From Diadema setosum (lineage: Eukaryota > Echinodermata > Echinoidea > Diadematoida > Diadematidae), in NCBI GenBank assembly GCA_033980235.1, contig CM067068.1:37165869-37229868 (forward strand): a stretch of DNA of 64,000 bases, read 5' to 3'. Made by a program: the position numbers and the translations under genes. This document shows positions 32,238 through 45,474 of this stretch, piece after piece (the first letter of the stretch is position 1; every line of letters begins with the position of its first letter). The notes beneath the pieces were generated by a model that was not told the origin of the DNA, ran no database searches, and saw only the letters and a list, made by a program, of their open reading frames with translations.

Positions 32238-32619
32238 TGGGATGGTACTGTATTGGTAAAGGTGAGAATTGGGCTTTGAACTTTTTGCGAGATTTCAAGA
32301 AACCGTTTGTGAAATAGTACAGAGCGTACCTTTCTAAGAGGAATTCAAAGTTTATTTGATGAAAATCGGTTTGGGAATGGCTGAGACATCCAAAAATAAA
32401 GTAAAGCAAAGTGATCGTAATAAAAGGTGGGTTCCACATTAATTAGAATTGCCCTGTTTTGGGTATCTCAGCCAATTCAAAACCAATTTTCATCAAGTAA
32501 ACGTTGAATTCCTTTTGGAATTACATGCTCTTTCATATTTCATGAGAGGTTTCTCATAATCTCACCCCCAAAATGTTAGAAACCCGAGGTTAGGTCTCAA
32601 CCAAAACTATACGATCCCT
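32238..32619. mobile_element. GATGGT family hairpin MITE, copy 4
   Basis: The ends gggatggtactgtattggt and accaaaactatacgatccc are inverted. The central blocks aaaataaagtaaagcaaagtg and ttgccctgttttgggtat mirror each other. Confidence 0.75.
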
Positions 32620-33821
32620 AAGCCAAACAGTGGCGGGCGGGGCGGGGGGGGGGGGGGGGGAGATTTCTGTTGACTTCAACGAATAAACCGTTTCTGTAAT
32701 TTATTATGATCACGACCGTTTCTTTCCCTACTGCCTTGTGACAAACCATTTCATTCACCTCATACATTCATACCTTCTCCCTCCAACAATAGCCTAATTA
32801 GTTTCCTCGGCAGGAATTCACTTGGCATTCTTCAGTTGTTGCTATGCAGGGCAAGCTGTGTTATTGTTGTTGTTAGGCGATCATTAATGAACAAAGCTGC
32901 TAGCATATCATGCGTAGGATCTGAATACCTTCAAAGACAGTTTATAGCCGTAAATTTACCCATCAAATAAGCTGCAGCAGGGCAAACTACAGGGCGTGTG
33001 GGTCAACTTCAACTGCTCCCAAATCTTTAACATCACCTGTGGTACAGACACTAGGTACATAAAATACAATTCCACTCCAACTTGGACAACTCCATTTTCA
33101 AATTCCCTGTAAAAAACAAACAAAAAACACCAAACAAACTTTCTACAATCACGCGAACAAAAGGAACGTCATATGTCAAAACTGGACGTTATGTATTTTT
33201 AAACTTATAGAAATTTGAAATGTCGAATGCATAATTAAGCATTTATAATTAAAAGGTGCACCACATGAAATAAGTAGGCCCTATGCAGTTAGACGAAATG
33301 AAATGTTATTTAAATTTATGATTTTTTCCCCACAATTACCAGCATTTTACCGTCTCCATATTAATGTTTAAAGTCACCAAGTGCTCTCATCTTACACCGG
33401 CTATATTTACATCCGGGCCATGTGTACTTATGAACTGAAATTCAAGCGAATAGACACGCTGCAGCACGTGTAATCGCATTTCGATGCGTTACATCGGTAG
33501 TAAATGTGCATAGGACGGAAATAAAATGAACGCGGATATAATGAAACCTATTTGCCCTTGACCATGACACAAGGTATAACATCGCTCACTGCGTATACGA
33601 ACCGATTGCAGGCCAAGAAATTTGATGCCACAAGGTGTAAACTTTACTCTCTTCTCTTTATTTCCGCTTTCCACGGTTTTACGTGAGTACCCAAATATCA
33701 TCATTTTCATTTTTATGCGTCCCATATTCTAATGCGACATACTCATGCTATTTTCTCTAGCGAGCTTCATAATTCATTCACTGTGTCCCTCTTTTCCTTC
33801 TCAAGCCTGGTTGGACGTCTG

Positions 33822-33874
33822 TAAGGAAAACGTCGTAAGGAAAACGTCGTAAGGAAAACGTCGTAAGGAAAAAT
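33822..33874. repeat. 14-bp minisatellite
   Basis: This is aaaacgtcgtaagg repeated about 3.5 times inside the left fold-back arm. Confidence 0.85.
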
Positions 33875-34205
33875 AAGTATGTGCATAACCTATTCAAAAA
33901 AAACACCCAACATTTGTTCAAAATCACTGTGTTACTGGAAAATAGAGGAGCGTAAGGTAAGCTTGTGGAGATGTGGGCCAGGTTTGTTTTCAAGATGTAT
34001 TATTATGCGTTTGCCAAAGAGCTACGATGGCGTCAACTAATTATGGACGTTGAATAAACGTGATTGTAGAATAATGTATACATTTCATATAGGCCTATAG
34101 GTTGTATTAGGTTGGAGCATGGAGGTAGAAAAGAGATGCTACCTCCATGGTTGGAGGGATAATACGATGTGAAGCACAGACAGGAGACTCGGAATATACA
34201 GGGAG

Positions 34206-34292
34206 GATAGCCTTTTGTCAAGGCCGTCACGCTGTATGGTGAAGAGAGTCGCTCTCCCGTTTACAGCGAGAGGGCCTTGACAAAAGGCTAAT
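34206..34292. repeat. Small hairpin inside the left fold-back arm
   Basis: Left agccttttgtcaaggcc and right ggccttgacaaaaggct are perfect inverted copies about 55 bases apart. Confidence 0.85.
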
Positions 34293-35800
34293 GGGAGGAA
34301 GCACCCAGATGGTTGATGAGAGTCTGTTTTAGAATCTCCAAAATTGAGGCAATAATGCAGCATATTTTTTTCTCTCATTTATGAATATGAATTTGTTTTC
34401 TTTTAAGAAAAACAACATATATTAGTATAAATTTTAGAAGGTATTAGGCGTAAATATTCACATCTGGATAATGATACACGCCTTAAAATCAAAATAATAA
34501 CAACAACAACAGTGGCCCTCTTCCCGAGGATGGCGTCACAATGTTTGTCTTTATTGTTGAAAACGACCGTTTGGAACTTATAGTATTGTCTCCACAAGCT
34601 ATAAATGCTGATAGGACCTACCTGTCATTAGAACACAATTTCAATTTTGAATATTATATTCTGGTATTTTTTTAATGTCCAGTGGGACTTATTTGCAATG
34701 TGTGTCAGGAGTCCATGCTCCAAAAAGTATTGCACGTTGTTGTCTAATTTAGATTGATGATTAGGCAACCTTTTGTGTCATCACAAACAGAGTATAACAG
34801 TGTCATGTCTGCGCAGTATACAGGGAGGTTTGAGAGACCTCTCTGGTCCGTGCGTGAACCTGTCGAAGTGAATGTGATTATAGTATACGTCGTCGGAAAC
34901 GAGAATCACATTTAGCCTTCTTAAAAGTACCTCTCGCTGATTTGTTGGTTCCGTCTCAGTGTCCGTTGTGGCCCTCCTCTCATTTTCCCGGCAATTGATG
35001 CAGAGAGAGGGCCTGTAACAAAGACTAGAATGAAGTTGCTCGCGCACGTGGCATCTGAACGAAGAACGTCATGAACTTTACACAGGGATAATTGCAACAA
35101 CAAGAAGTGAACATAGCATGGGGAGTGTTGTATTTCACTTGTCACCAGGCTTGATTACAGGAAACTTCACCTTATTTGCCAATGATTCCTCTTCTCTCTT
35201 TCGAGCCATGGAGCTACTAATAGCTCCACAATCGAGCTGTGATTTAGGAGAAACTAGAATATTGCCTATTGGTTACATTCTACACTGACGAAATAGCGCC
35301 TCTATGCATCATATTGCATGTGTGGCCGGAACATCCTTCGATTCTGACGTAAAATTTGCTAACGTGCACACATTTCGTATCGTCGTCTGGGGCACAGAGA
35401 TAGGCGTACAACAGATGCATCTTCATCTTCATAGGAGGGAATTTGTGCTGATTAGTTCCAGTTCCATTTCCCTTCTACATCCGGGTCTTTAGATTTCTTA
35501 GAGACGGAAAAGTGCATCTGACCAGAGGGCTGACCGAAGAGGTCTCGAGAACAAGCTCTTCTTATCTGACTTATTTTTTGCTCGTTACGTAACTCTGTAC
35601 CTCGTCGCACTCCCGATGTCCGTCCGGATGATAAGGGGATAATAAGAACACTTTCGGGGTCGACTACCCTCTATCAAGGGACTCCTTGCCTCGGCATCAG
35701 GTCGCTCTTCTTCCCTGTGTAAGTCGTGGTGGGGTAAAAAACACCGCGACAGTACCTCACTATTCACAGCATACGATTTTTTTTCTTCAGATTATTGCAT

Positions 35801-35802
35801 GA

Positions 35803-35828
<26 letters not shown>
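35801..35828. repeat. (GT)n microsatellite
   Basis: This is a short GT run in the spacer of the large fold-back. Confidence 0.9.
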
Positions 35829-35833
<5 letters not shown>

Positions 35834-38188
35834 ATATAGCCTACTATGTATGTACCGTATAGACATAGGTATAGGCATAGACCTCTTTGATCAACCCTCT
35901 GGTCAGATGCACTTTTCCGTGTCTCAGAGGTAAGAAATCTAAAGACCCGGATGTAGAAGGGAAATCTCCACGGAACTGGTCAGCGCAATTTCTCCTCCTA
36001 ACCCTTCCCTCTCCGGATGAAGATACGCCTATCTCCGTGCTCCAGACGACGACACTAAAAGTGTGCACGTTAACAAATTTTACGTCAGATTTGTAGGATG
36101 CTCCGGCCACACATGTATTTCGTCAGTGTAGAAAGTAACCAATTTTCTAGCCTCTCCTAAATCCATAGCTCGATCATGTATAGTATGTCCATGGGAAGAG
36201 AGAAGAGGAATCATTGGCAACAAGGTGAAGTTTCCTCTAATCGAGCCAGGTGACAAGTGAAATACAACAGTCCCTATGCTACTTTCGCTTGTTGTTGTTG
36301 TAGCAATGTGTCTTGTAAGTTCATGACGTTTTCTTCATTCAGATGACGCGTACGGGTCCAACTTCATTCTAGTCTTTGTTACAGGCCCTCTCTCTGCATG
36401 AATTGCTGGCAAAGTGAGCAGAGAGCCACAACGGACACGGAGACGAAGCCAAGAAATAACCAAGAGGGACTTTAAAACATGCTAATTGTATTCTCGCCTT
36501 TGACTTTATCCGCCGAAGTTTGATCTCGCCAGGTTCACGTACAGACCAGCAGAGACGACCGTGTCTCTCCCACACCTCACTACTGCAAAGACAAGTCCTT
36601 ATACTTTGTTGGCGATTTTCCCATGACACATAAGATTGTCTATAAAACAGCAACCTAAATTAGTCAACAAAGTACCATACTTTTTTTTTTTGAGAATGGA
36701 CTCCCGACACACTTTGCAAACAAGTACCACTAGATAGTATTATACTCAAGTGTATAAAAAAAAAATACCAGAATATAAAAGTGGAAATTGAAATCGTGTT
36801 CTAATGATAGGTAGATCCTATTAAGCCTATATACCAGCTTATATCACTGTGCTTGTGGAGATATACTATAAGCTCCATACGGCCGTTTTCAACAATAAAG
36901 ACACGCATATTGTGACGTCATCCTAGGGAAGAGGGGGCCCCTGCTACCTCCCTATATATTCAGTCACGTGTCTGTGCTTCGCATTGATATATTATCCCTT
37001 CAACCATAACACAGACTACATTATTCCACAATCACGTTCATCAAACGTTAATAGTTGACTCATCGTGGCTCTATGGCAAACGCATAATAATGCAGCGTGA
37101 AACCATACGAAGCCCATATCTCTACAAGCTTGCCTTTTATGTGCTCCTCTATTTTCCAATAACAATGATTTTGAACTAAAAAAAAAAAAAATGTTTTCTT
37201 AATAGGTGATATGCACATGCTCATTTTCTCTTCCTCTCAAATGTACAGGTTGTAATCGTTGTATCTGAGAGACTTTGTGATATTGGAGGTAAAATTTGAT
37301 TTATAGATTGATTTGAACAAATTGTATATAATAAGGATGATGTAAACGTAGTGATAATTATGGATATTTTGATAACAAAAGGAAAAAGGGAAACATAATT
37401 ATGAAGAGAAAAAGAGCATAGGCCTGTATGTCACATCAAAATATGAAAAATAATGAAAATTATGATGTTAGGGTACTCATGTAAAACCGTGGAAAGCGGA
37501 AATAAAGAAAAGAGAGTAAAGTTGACACCTTGTAGCATCAAATTTCTTGGCCTACAATCGGGTTGCACGCAGTGTGCGATGTACTAGGTTTCATTATATC
37601 CGCGTTCGCCTTTTTTCCGTCCTATGCGCAATTACTATCGATGTAAACGCATCTAAATGCGATTACACGTGCTGCAGCGTGTCTATTCGCTTAAAATAAT
37701 TATTTCAATTCATCAGTACACTTGTATGGCCCGGATGTAAATATAGCCGGCGTACGATGGGAGCATTTGGTGCCTTTCAGTAAATGCTGGTAATTGTGAA
37801 AAAAAAACCCACCAATCATTGATAACTTGTATAACATCTCATTTCGTATAATTAAATCTCATGTGGTGCCCCTAATAATGCTTCATGAAAACATTCGACA
37901 TTTCAAACTTCTTTGACTTTGAACATACATCACGTCTTTCCGGTGTACCAGGGAGGTGAGACAAAACACCTCCCTGGGTGTACACGGTGCATTGTGGTTA
38001 GACGGACGGGAACCACAACAGGAAAATGAAATCGAGTTCAGATGCTCCGGACTCACTGCAGTTGTGACGAGGTCGATGGCAGTGAGGAGCTCATGTGAAA
38101 ACAGATCAGTCAAAGCGATCAAGAAAAAGTAGCCTCAAACACACCCAGAATCTTCTCCGACCACAAAAAACTGTAACTATCTCACTGT

Positions 38189-39220
38189 TTAAAGATAATA
38201 AAAAGTTTTGGTACCTCAAAAGTGTCCTTGAATTTCCTTGTCTTAGTTTGTGTTTCAGGTTAAAGTACCTTTCATATAACTAACACTGTGAGACTAATAC
38301 TCGCCCCAAAGTGCTCTCATATCTTAGTAATCATGCAATTAACTGCGACCAGCAGCCCCATACGCATAGCGACCAGTAGTCCCATACGCATAGCGTAATC
38401 GGGCTTCGCATTGTAGCATTCAGGATCATGACAGATTTAGTATCGCAGGGTAAATGTCAACTTAAAATCCCATAAATTCTTCAATTTGAAGACTTACCAA
38501 TTAAGTTGAAGTATTGAAAACAGGCTTCGGGCAACGTTTGGTTCTGCCTATGGTCCCTTTCTGTTCGAATTGATGACTGAATGTGACTCGGTCGACAGGA
38601 CCTCAGGAAAGCTACATACAATACACTGAATACTACAGCCAGTGCATGCGAACACATCGCATGCACACAAATTTCAAATCCATGAACGGATAAGATGTTT
38701 GTGTGCGCATGCGCTGGCCATGGCATCCAGTGTATGTAGCTCTCTCAAGGTCCTCTCGACCGAGTCACATTCAGTCATCAATTCGAACAGAAAGGGACTA
38801 TTGGCAGAACCAAACGTTGTTCGAAGCCTGTTTTCAATACTTCAACTTAATTGGTAAGTCTTCAAATCGAAGAAATTTTGGATTTTAAGTTGACATTTAC
38901 CCGCGATACTAATTCTGTCACAATCCTGAATGCTACAATGCGAAGCCCCATTACGCTATGCGTATGGGGCTGCTGGTCGCAGTTAGCTATGCGTACAATG
39001 GGCTGCACGCTGCTGGTCGCAGTCAGTGGTTTCGTACAATATTTATCGACGCTGTACAGCGTCGGCTCTGGTACGAAACCATTATTGCATGATTACTAAG
39101 ACATGAGAGCACTTTGGGGCGAGTAATTCTCACAGACAACGTACTTTAACCTGAAACACAAACCAAGACAAGGAAATTCAGGGAAGCTTTTGAGGTACCA
39201 AAACTTTTTATTATCTTTAA
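38189..39220. mobile_element. 1.03 kb palindromic element
   Basis: The ends ttaaagataataaaaagttt and aaactttttattatctttaa are perfect inverted copies. Complementarity continues through agtcttcaaatcgaag, cctgttttcaatacttcaac and gagtcacattcagtcatc blocks to a small loop near 38660-38700. It contains short tandem catacgcatagcga motifs. Confidence 0.85.
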
Positions 39221-39239
39221 TACCATTCAATATCACTCT

Positions 39240-41730
39240 AAGCTCAAAATCAAAATCAAATTTTATCTTGATTTTATTACGACCTCAGTGACGAATTGAA
39301 ACGAATGCTGTTCTTATTTGGCTTTCGTCTGATGTGCATTATACCACAGATGATAGAGCGTCTGCGCGGCACTCTATCAGCTGAGGTCTCTTTCCATCTC
39401 CCTGTGAGCTGCCGTTTGGTACTCTGCCTAGTACATACAAACTCTGCCGAGTCTATCACGCCCTCTACGTTAGCTTTCTACATTGCTTGCAATTCGCGGA
39501 AACCGAGTTAAAACAACTCGGCTATTTATAGCTTACACACCTCTACTGCCTACAGTCACTTAAATGTAATCAGGGAATTGGTGTGCAAAATGAAGCATGT
39601 GATCACATTCACAGTTCACAGTTCATTCGTCGCAACATTTTCAGAACGGCGTGACTATTTCCTATCGTGAATGGATCGAGGTAGTAGTGATTTTACTGAT
39701 CACTTTTTGGTGGGCACTCGTCCATTGTGATACCGGATGATGCAACAAGCCACCATGCAGCTGAACAGGAATTGGAAACGTGCCTCATCCAAAGAACATG
39801 AATTTACTTCTGTTTATAATCACCACTTTTTGTGTTGACGTTTACTTATCACTGTTCAGTATTAATTATCATGGAATGGCCAGGGTCCGTATATACGAAG
39901 TGAATTGAAGTAGACATACGGTACATGGATACATTAACCAAAGTTTGCATATCATGGTTATGGTTGTTCGGGGACAAGTCTAACTGTCTACACAATGCGG
40001 ATATACTCTATTAGTTTAACAGCTGCTTGTAGTTCGGTTCAAAGCCACGTCAGTATGTACAGTCGTTTATTAGTTGTAACTGCACATTGACATTATACGA
40101 TGCATGTTCTTGTGATTAAATTCTGCTTTCATGGTTCGTGGGGGAATCGGAAAGGCGCGTATAGACAGAAGAAAGCGTAATGAAAATACCCAGTGCAAAC
40201 GTGATGTCGTCTTGTCACAATGAACTTGTCCACCATTTAATTTTGATATCGCTTTTACACCTTTACAAGGGCTTTGTTCTTGACATTAATCTCTATCTGT
40301 CAATTCAGTTAGATTGGCTCATACTGAACAATATCTACGGCAGATACAATCAATCATTTCTTTGATGTGATATTTTCCTCGTCACCTTTGATACAAGACA
40401 GTGATGTAAATTAATACAAAATGTAAAGTTACAAAACTAGCTTTATTCATCGGACTCTAGTAATGTGCACTCACAAGCTGCCACTGGAAATCAAACACGA
40501 AATATTTAAAGAAAAGATCCGAAGGGCTAAAGGCAACGGTGTTCGATATTTTAACATTGTATTGCCGTATGCTATTGCTTATACGAGAGCCGTATACCTA
40601 CGTGACATTTGCTTGGTGAATGGCTTTGAGTGATACGAGTTATATCCCATTCAGCGCCTCCTCTGCGTGTTCCTGCTCTAAGCTCTGTAGAGGATGTACG
40701 CCAAGTTCGGGGGTGTGACTGTTGTGTAACTGAATCTGTGAGACTCTTTTCCATCATGAAGTGAGGCACCTAACTTGAATAAGCCTCCCTGTATTCAAGT
40801 TGACTGTAATGGAAAGTGTGACAAGAATCAGACCGCTATTGAATTTCAAAACTTCTAAAATTTTCTCTAGAGCAGTGATATACTATTATGCAAATTGGAC
40901 GAGATGATCTTTGATCATAATGGCACACATTTCTCATGAAATATGATGAATCCAGAAAAAAAAAGAATTGTATGCTTGACAAGAAAGTTTCCACGCTTCA
41001 ATCTTTTCGCTATGATAGTTTTGTAGAAGGGAAGGGGTGCTGGAACATACCTATAAACATTATCGCCAAAATTATTATCCTGTGGGAGTGATGTGAGACT
41101 AAGAAATTATCTCTTTGTTTTATCTGCGTCCCTTCTTCGCTGATATGACTGTTCCGCGAAAACATCATCTTATTAAACTTTATATTACCGTTCCTTTCTT
41201 GTTCGATTTGTCTGATTCAACGAGTATCGTACTGTCCTGTTTGTTTGTTTGTTTGTTTGTGTGTTTTTTTTTTTACGTCACTCTAGGTCTTACAGTTAAC
41301 GTGAAAACAAAGTGGATCCCCTTTAAGGTAGAAACCGGGGATCGGAGGGAACTGTACTTTCCTAGATGTGCAGATTGCGTTAATTATCACTCTTGGATCT
41401 CATGATTCGCCCCGACAGCTAAATTCCTCCTCCATGTATGTTAAGACGATGTGTTCTTTTTGTAGGAAGTGTGTTTATTAAAGGAAGGGGGCTAATGTGA
41501 CTTTCGAGACAGGCCGGAGTGTAAGAGCACTTGAGTAAAGCAGGGAGGTGGGAAGAGAGGCACCCATAAGAGTTTCTTATGCGGGTTAATCCTCGTGCTA
41601 TATACGTTAGTTACCTGTCCATTATTATGTGTTTGAAATTTTTGTACATTTGACAATTTTGTACATAATATGACGAATTTTTGTACGTTACCACAGAAAA
41701 CGTTAATGATGATATTGACATGAAAACAAT
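39240..41730. other. Intergenic or intronic stretch
   Basis: No exon with matching splice signals, RNA gene or clear repeat was seen here. If exons 31496 and 60605 belong to one gene, this is intron 1 of the longer transcript. Confidence 0.4.
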
Positions 41731-41965
41731 TAATGGTCTTCTTTATCCAAGGTCGCCCCTTCAGTGTTGCCACTGATCTACCAGAGGGCCCTGTTATAAT
41801 TATTATCCTAGCGTTGCCATGGTACCCATTTGCACACTTGGGACGGGAGAGACATGATGGTGTAAAACATAATGTCCAATGACGTCACTTGTGACGTGGT
41901 TCGAACTTGGGACCTCCGAATGAAAGTCAAGGGTCTTATCTACTACCCAACAGTGGCGCCATGGA
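41731..41965 (-). mobile_element. tRNA-derived SINE
   Basis: On the minus strand, gtagtagataagaccc (A box region), an anticodon-arm-like segment and gtcccaagttcgaacc (B box) form a tRNA-like head. They are followed by a body ending ccttggataaagaagaccat. The body matches 23645-23755, so two copies of one SINE family are present. Confidence 0.7.
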
Positions 41966-42030
41966 AATCCCTGTCCTGGTGCTCGTCCTTGGAGAAGGCA
42001 CAATCCTGAGGTTGACACGATGGGGTGCAC

Positions 42031-43975
42031 GTCACGAGACCGACACCCACGAGTCATACAGCCCACAAGTCATACAGCTCACAAGTCATACAGCCCACGA
42101 GTCATCCGGCTCAAAAGTCATACAGCCCATTAGTTATACAGCCCACGAGTTCGACACTGAGTAAATAAAGCCCATGAGTTCGACATCAAGTAAAATAAGC
42201 CCAAGAGTTATACAGCCCATGAGTTCGACACTACGCACAAAAGGCTCATGAGACCGACACTAAGCAAAGAAAGCCCACGAGACCAACACTACGCTTAAAA
42301 GGCTCACGAGACCGACACTAGGCAAAAGAGGCCCACGAGACCGACACTAGGCAAAAGAGGCTCACGAGACCGACACTAGGCAAAGAAGGCCCACGAGACC
42401 GACAGGATGAACAGCGCCATCTATAGACTAATTAATTGTATAGGATGTCCAGATAATGGCATAAAGAAGGTATAAGAGATGGAAAAGGAAAGTTGCTAGG
42501 GTATTACCTCGTCAATTGCCCTCCCTCACCCCCTGAACGGTTCAATATCTTTAATTGTGTTTGCGTATGTGAGTGTTTGTGAAAAAATAAACAAAATTCA
42601 GTAAAAGTGCATGAGATGTTTCAACATTACTTTCGAAAATACCAACTTAAACACCCTCGTTTCCGTATCTGATAAGCCCATACCGGTATACACCTACTTA
42701 GAAAAAAATAATAATAAAATGATGTGGACATTCAGATCAACCAACTAGTAAAATACCCAGGTATGAAATGAAGTTCACTACAAGAAAATTATTCACAAAA
42801 TGGTCAGTGTTGTCGTGCACACCTGCTTTGTGAGGGGGGGGGGGGGGGTAGTCATCTGCAAAGGCGTTGAAATGGTATAAATTCACAGAAAATAATGTAA
42901 TCGTCAATTAAGGCAGCGTTAAAAATTCGGAAACAGAAGATGCATCCATGAAAACAACTTTTCATGAAAAATGTGACGTTTTGAGAAGAATAATTTTACA
43001 AACACAAGCCACTGAAATCGAGGTGAATCGCTGCGATTAAAAAAAAAAAAAACCGTTGAATTTCATACATCACAGTTAAAGAGAATGCTACAAATCAAAC
43101 TCTAAGCAGGCTGGTACAAGCAGGCAGATAGGATATCTAATAAGGCCTACTTAACTTGTGAAGCGAGAAAGAAAAGGGCGAAAAAAAAAAAACCAACTTA
43201 GATCCTGTCCACCGTCTAATTAGAAATTAGGAAAGCCTATTAAATATAGCACGATGACATCTAAAATTAAGCCATTCATCTTTCTTGTCCTGTATCATTT
43301 TTTAATACATATTTTTCTTTTTTTTTGGGGGGGGGGGGTGGTGATCCCACTAAGAGGACAATTTTATTTAAAAAAAAAGGAAAAAAATGGTAACAATGTC
43401 GCTCCCCATAGCGAGACAGAACTGCCCCTAAAAGCCACACGTGTACAAATACATACTTAATGTCGTTGATATGCCGATGGTGCTGTTATTAGTTAGTTAC
43501 AATCTCTCGCTTGCAGACAGCGTAACGAAATTGCACCCGCCAGTATGTAATTTTCCCCTAATGGAACACCCTGGAGAGGTACATATTTGTAATTGACATG
43601 TAGATGGCGCTGTTCATCCTGTCGGTCTCGTGGGCTTTCTTTGCCTAGTGTCGGTCTCGTGGGCTTTCTTTGCCTAGTGTCGGTCTCGTGAGCCTCCTTT
43701 ACGTACTGTCGGTCTCGTGAGCCTTAATTGTGTAGTGTCGGTCTCGTGAGCCTCTTTTGCGTACTGTCGGTCTCGTGAGCCTTAATTGTGTAGTGTCGGT
43801 CTCGTGGGCCTTCTTTGCTCAGTGTCGGTCTCGTGAGCCTTTTGTGCTTAGTGTCGAACTCATGGGCTGTATGACTGGTGAGCCGTATAACTCATGGGCT
43901 GTATGACTCATGGACCTATTTTTGATGTCGGTCTCGTGGACCGTATGACTCGTGGGTGTCGGTCTCGTGGGATGA
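42031..43975. mobile_element. Foldback/Galileo-like element with tandem-repeat terminal inverted repeats
   Basis: The left array (42031-42420) and right array (43601-43975) are reverse complements. They are built from roughly 30-base units such as gcccacgagaccgacactag. Outer units vary to cacgagtcatacagccc and gagttcgacact, in the same order on both sides. Both arrays end inward at the same boundary, gatgaacagcgccatcta. A 1.2 kb loop without a recognisable frame lies between. This modular fold-back layout is like Foldback/Galileo elements. Confidence 0.75.
42421..43600. other. Loop region of the Foldback-like element
   Basis: The loop is AT-rich with poly-A and poly-G runs. No transposase-like open frame was found; the longest frame (43254-43460) crosses homopolymers and is not convincing. 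Confidence 0.5.
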
Positions 43976-44621
43976 CCCCGACACGATGTCCCTCTCGACC
44001 CGGGTGTGAAAATTGATTTGATTTTTATTTATTTCAACACGGTAAAACGCCTGCTATCAGCTGTGAAGCTGCTTTTCAGCAAGGCCGTGTATGAGAATTT
44101 ACAAAAATGAATCAGGAACAAGGAGTAACAGGTACAAGAATAAAAAGAAAACAAAACTGATTCAACAAAACATACATTACATACCCGATGAGCAAAATTA
44201 GAATTAGAACAATATACATATTGGGAATGACATAGAGTATGACATAGAGAATGACATAGAGAATTGAGTACATACTTGGAAGAATTATGTTTGTCGATGG
44301 TTATTTTGCCAGGATTCTTGAATAGAAACAGAACTAAGAAGAGCCCATAACATTGCTGTTCAAAGACAACATCTGAAAGTTCATTACATTCTTAGCTCAC
44401 GTCTGATTTTGATGAAATTACTAATTTATCGATGTTCTATTTGTGTGACTCATTTTTTTTTTTCAAGTCACCGAACAAGTAATGAAATTGTCCTAAAAGT
44501 CTTTTTGTTCATTGTATACACTCAGTTTACAGCGGAGACGTGTTTTCTTGGGGAAAAAAGGCAGTTGTGGCTGTATGTGTCGCATGGTATTGTATTAGGC
44601 CCTATAGTTGTTGTTGCTGGG

Positions 44622-44625
<4 letters not shown>

Positions 44626-44666
<41 letters not shown>
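44626..44666. repeat. (GT)n microsatellite
   Basis: This is about 20 GT units followed by a poly-T run. Confidence 0.95.
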
Positions 44667-44668
<2 letters not shown>

Positions 44669-45149
44669 TTTTTTTTCTTGTCCCAACCGCCATGATGAAC
44701 ACGCGACACCTTCTTCCTGTGTTTTTGGAATAAAATATGTTTGTTAAATAATTCGTCACAATCGCAAAATCGCAACGAGAAAGCGGTTGTGTGCCTCAAA
44801 GACCCTGTGCATTAGACTTCAACAAGAATATACATGCTCAATGTTGAAGACAGTAGCTGACTTTTCTGTCATACGGGAAAACCGTCAATTTCTTGTTTCT
44901 CGCGTCTGTGTGGCAACTATTTGAGTATTCTCTACACATTCCATTGTTGAGTCATCGCGAAGGAACACACATACACCCGAAAAAAAAAAAATATGCTCAT
45001 CCCCATAGACCTGCATGTCAAGAGTAATTGCTTCTACCGGCTACGTGCTTTGTCAGTCCCCATGTCATATTTTCGCCGATTTTTAGAATTGGCTGATATG
45101 AAACTTATCTGAAGTCATGAAATTCTTCCGTCGAGGTGTTTTCATTGCA

Positions 45150-45337
45150 ACTGATTGACACATTGCCCTACATCGACGTAAAAGCACTGAATTGATCAGT
45201 GTTTCAGTAGTAGCCATGATAAAAAAAAAAAAAAAATCATGGGCGTACATACCCATGATTTTTCATCATGGCTACTACTAAAACACTGATCAATTCAGTG
45301 CTTATTTACGTCAATGTAGGGCAATCTGTCAATCAGG
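45150..45337. mobile_element. 188-bp palindrome
   Basis: The arms ctgattgacacattgcccta and tagggcaatctgtcaatcag continue through ttgatcagtgttt/aaacactgatcaa and gtagtagccatgat/atcatggctactac. A poly-A and catgggcgtacatacccatg form the loop. Confidence 0.85.
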
Positions 45338-45367
45338 TGCATTAAACTTATTGCTTGATATAATCTT

Positions 45368-45369
<2 letters not shown>

Positions 45370-45406
<37 letters not shown>

Positions 45407-45407
45407 A

Positions 45408-45471
<64 letters not shown>
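45370..45471. repeat. (TA)n microsatellite
   Basis: About 100 bases of almost pure TA immediately follow the palindrome at 45150-45337. Confidence 0.95.

Positions 45472-45474
<3 letters not shown>

Larger units (their letters stand above)
33190..37912. repeat. 4.7 kb fold-back: two arms of about 2-2.4 kb in inverted orientation
   Basis: Left arm blocks reappear inverted on the right throughout: aaatttgaaatgtcgaatgc with gcattcgacatttcaaactt type (37895); aatttgatgccacaaggtgt (33613) with acaccttgtagcatcaaatt (37525); gccctctctctgcatgaatt (36385) with cagagagagggcctg (35000); tctgaccagagggct (35517) with tcaaccctctggtcaga (35892). The spacer is about 35560-35880. The arms are diverged and no protein-coding frame spans them. 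Confidence 0.8.
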
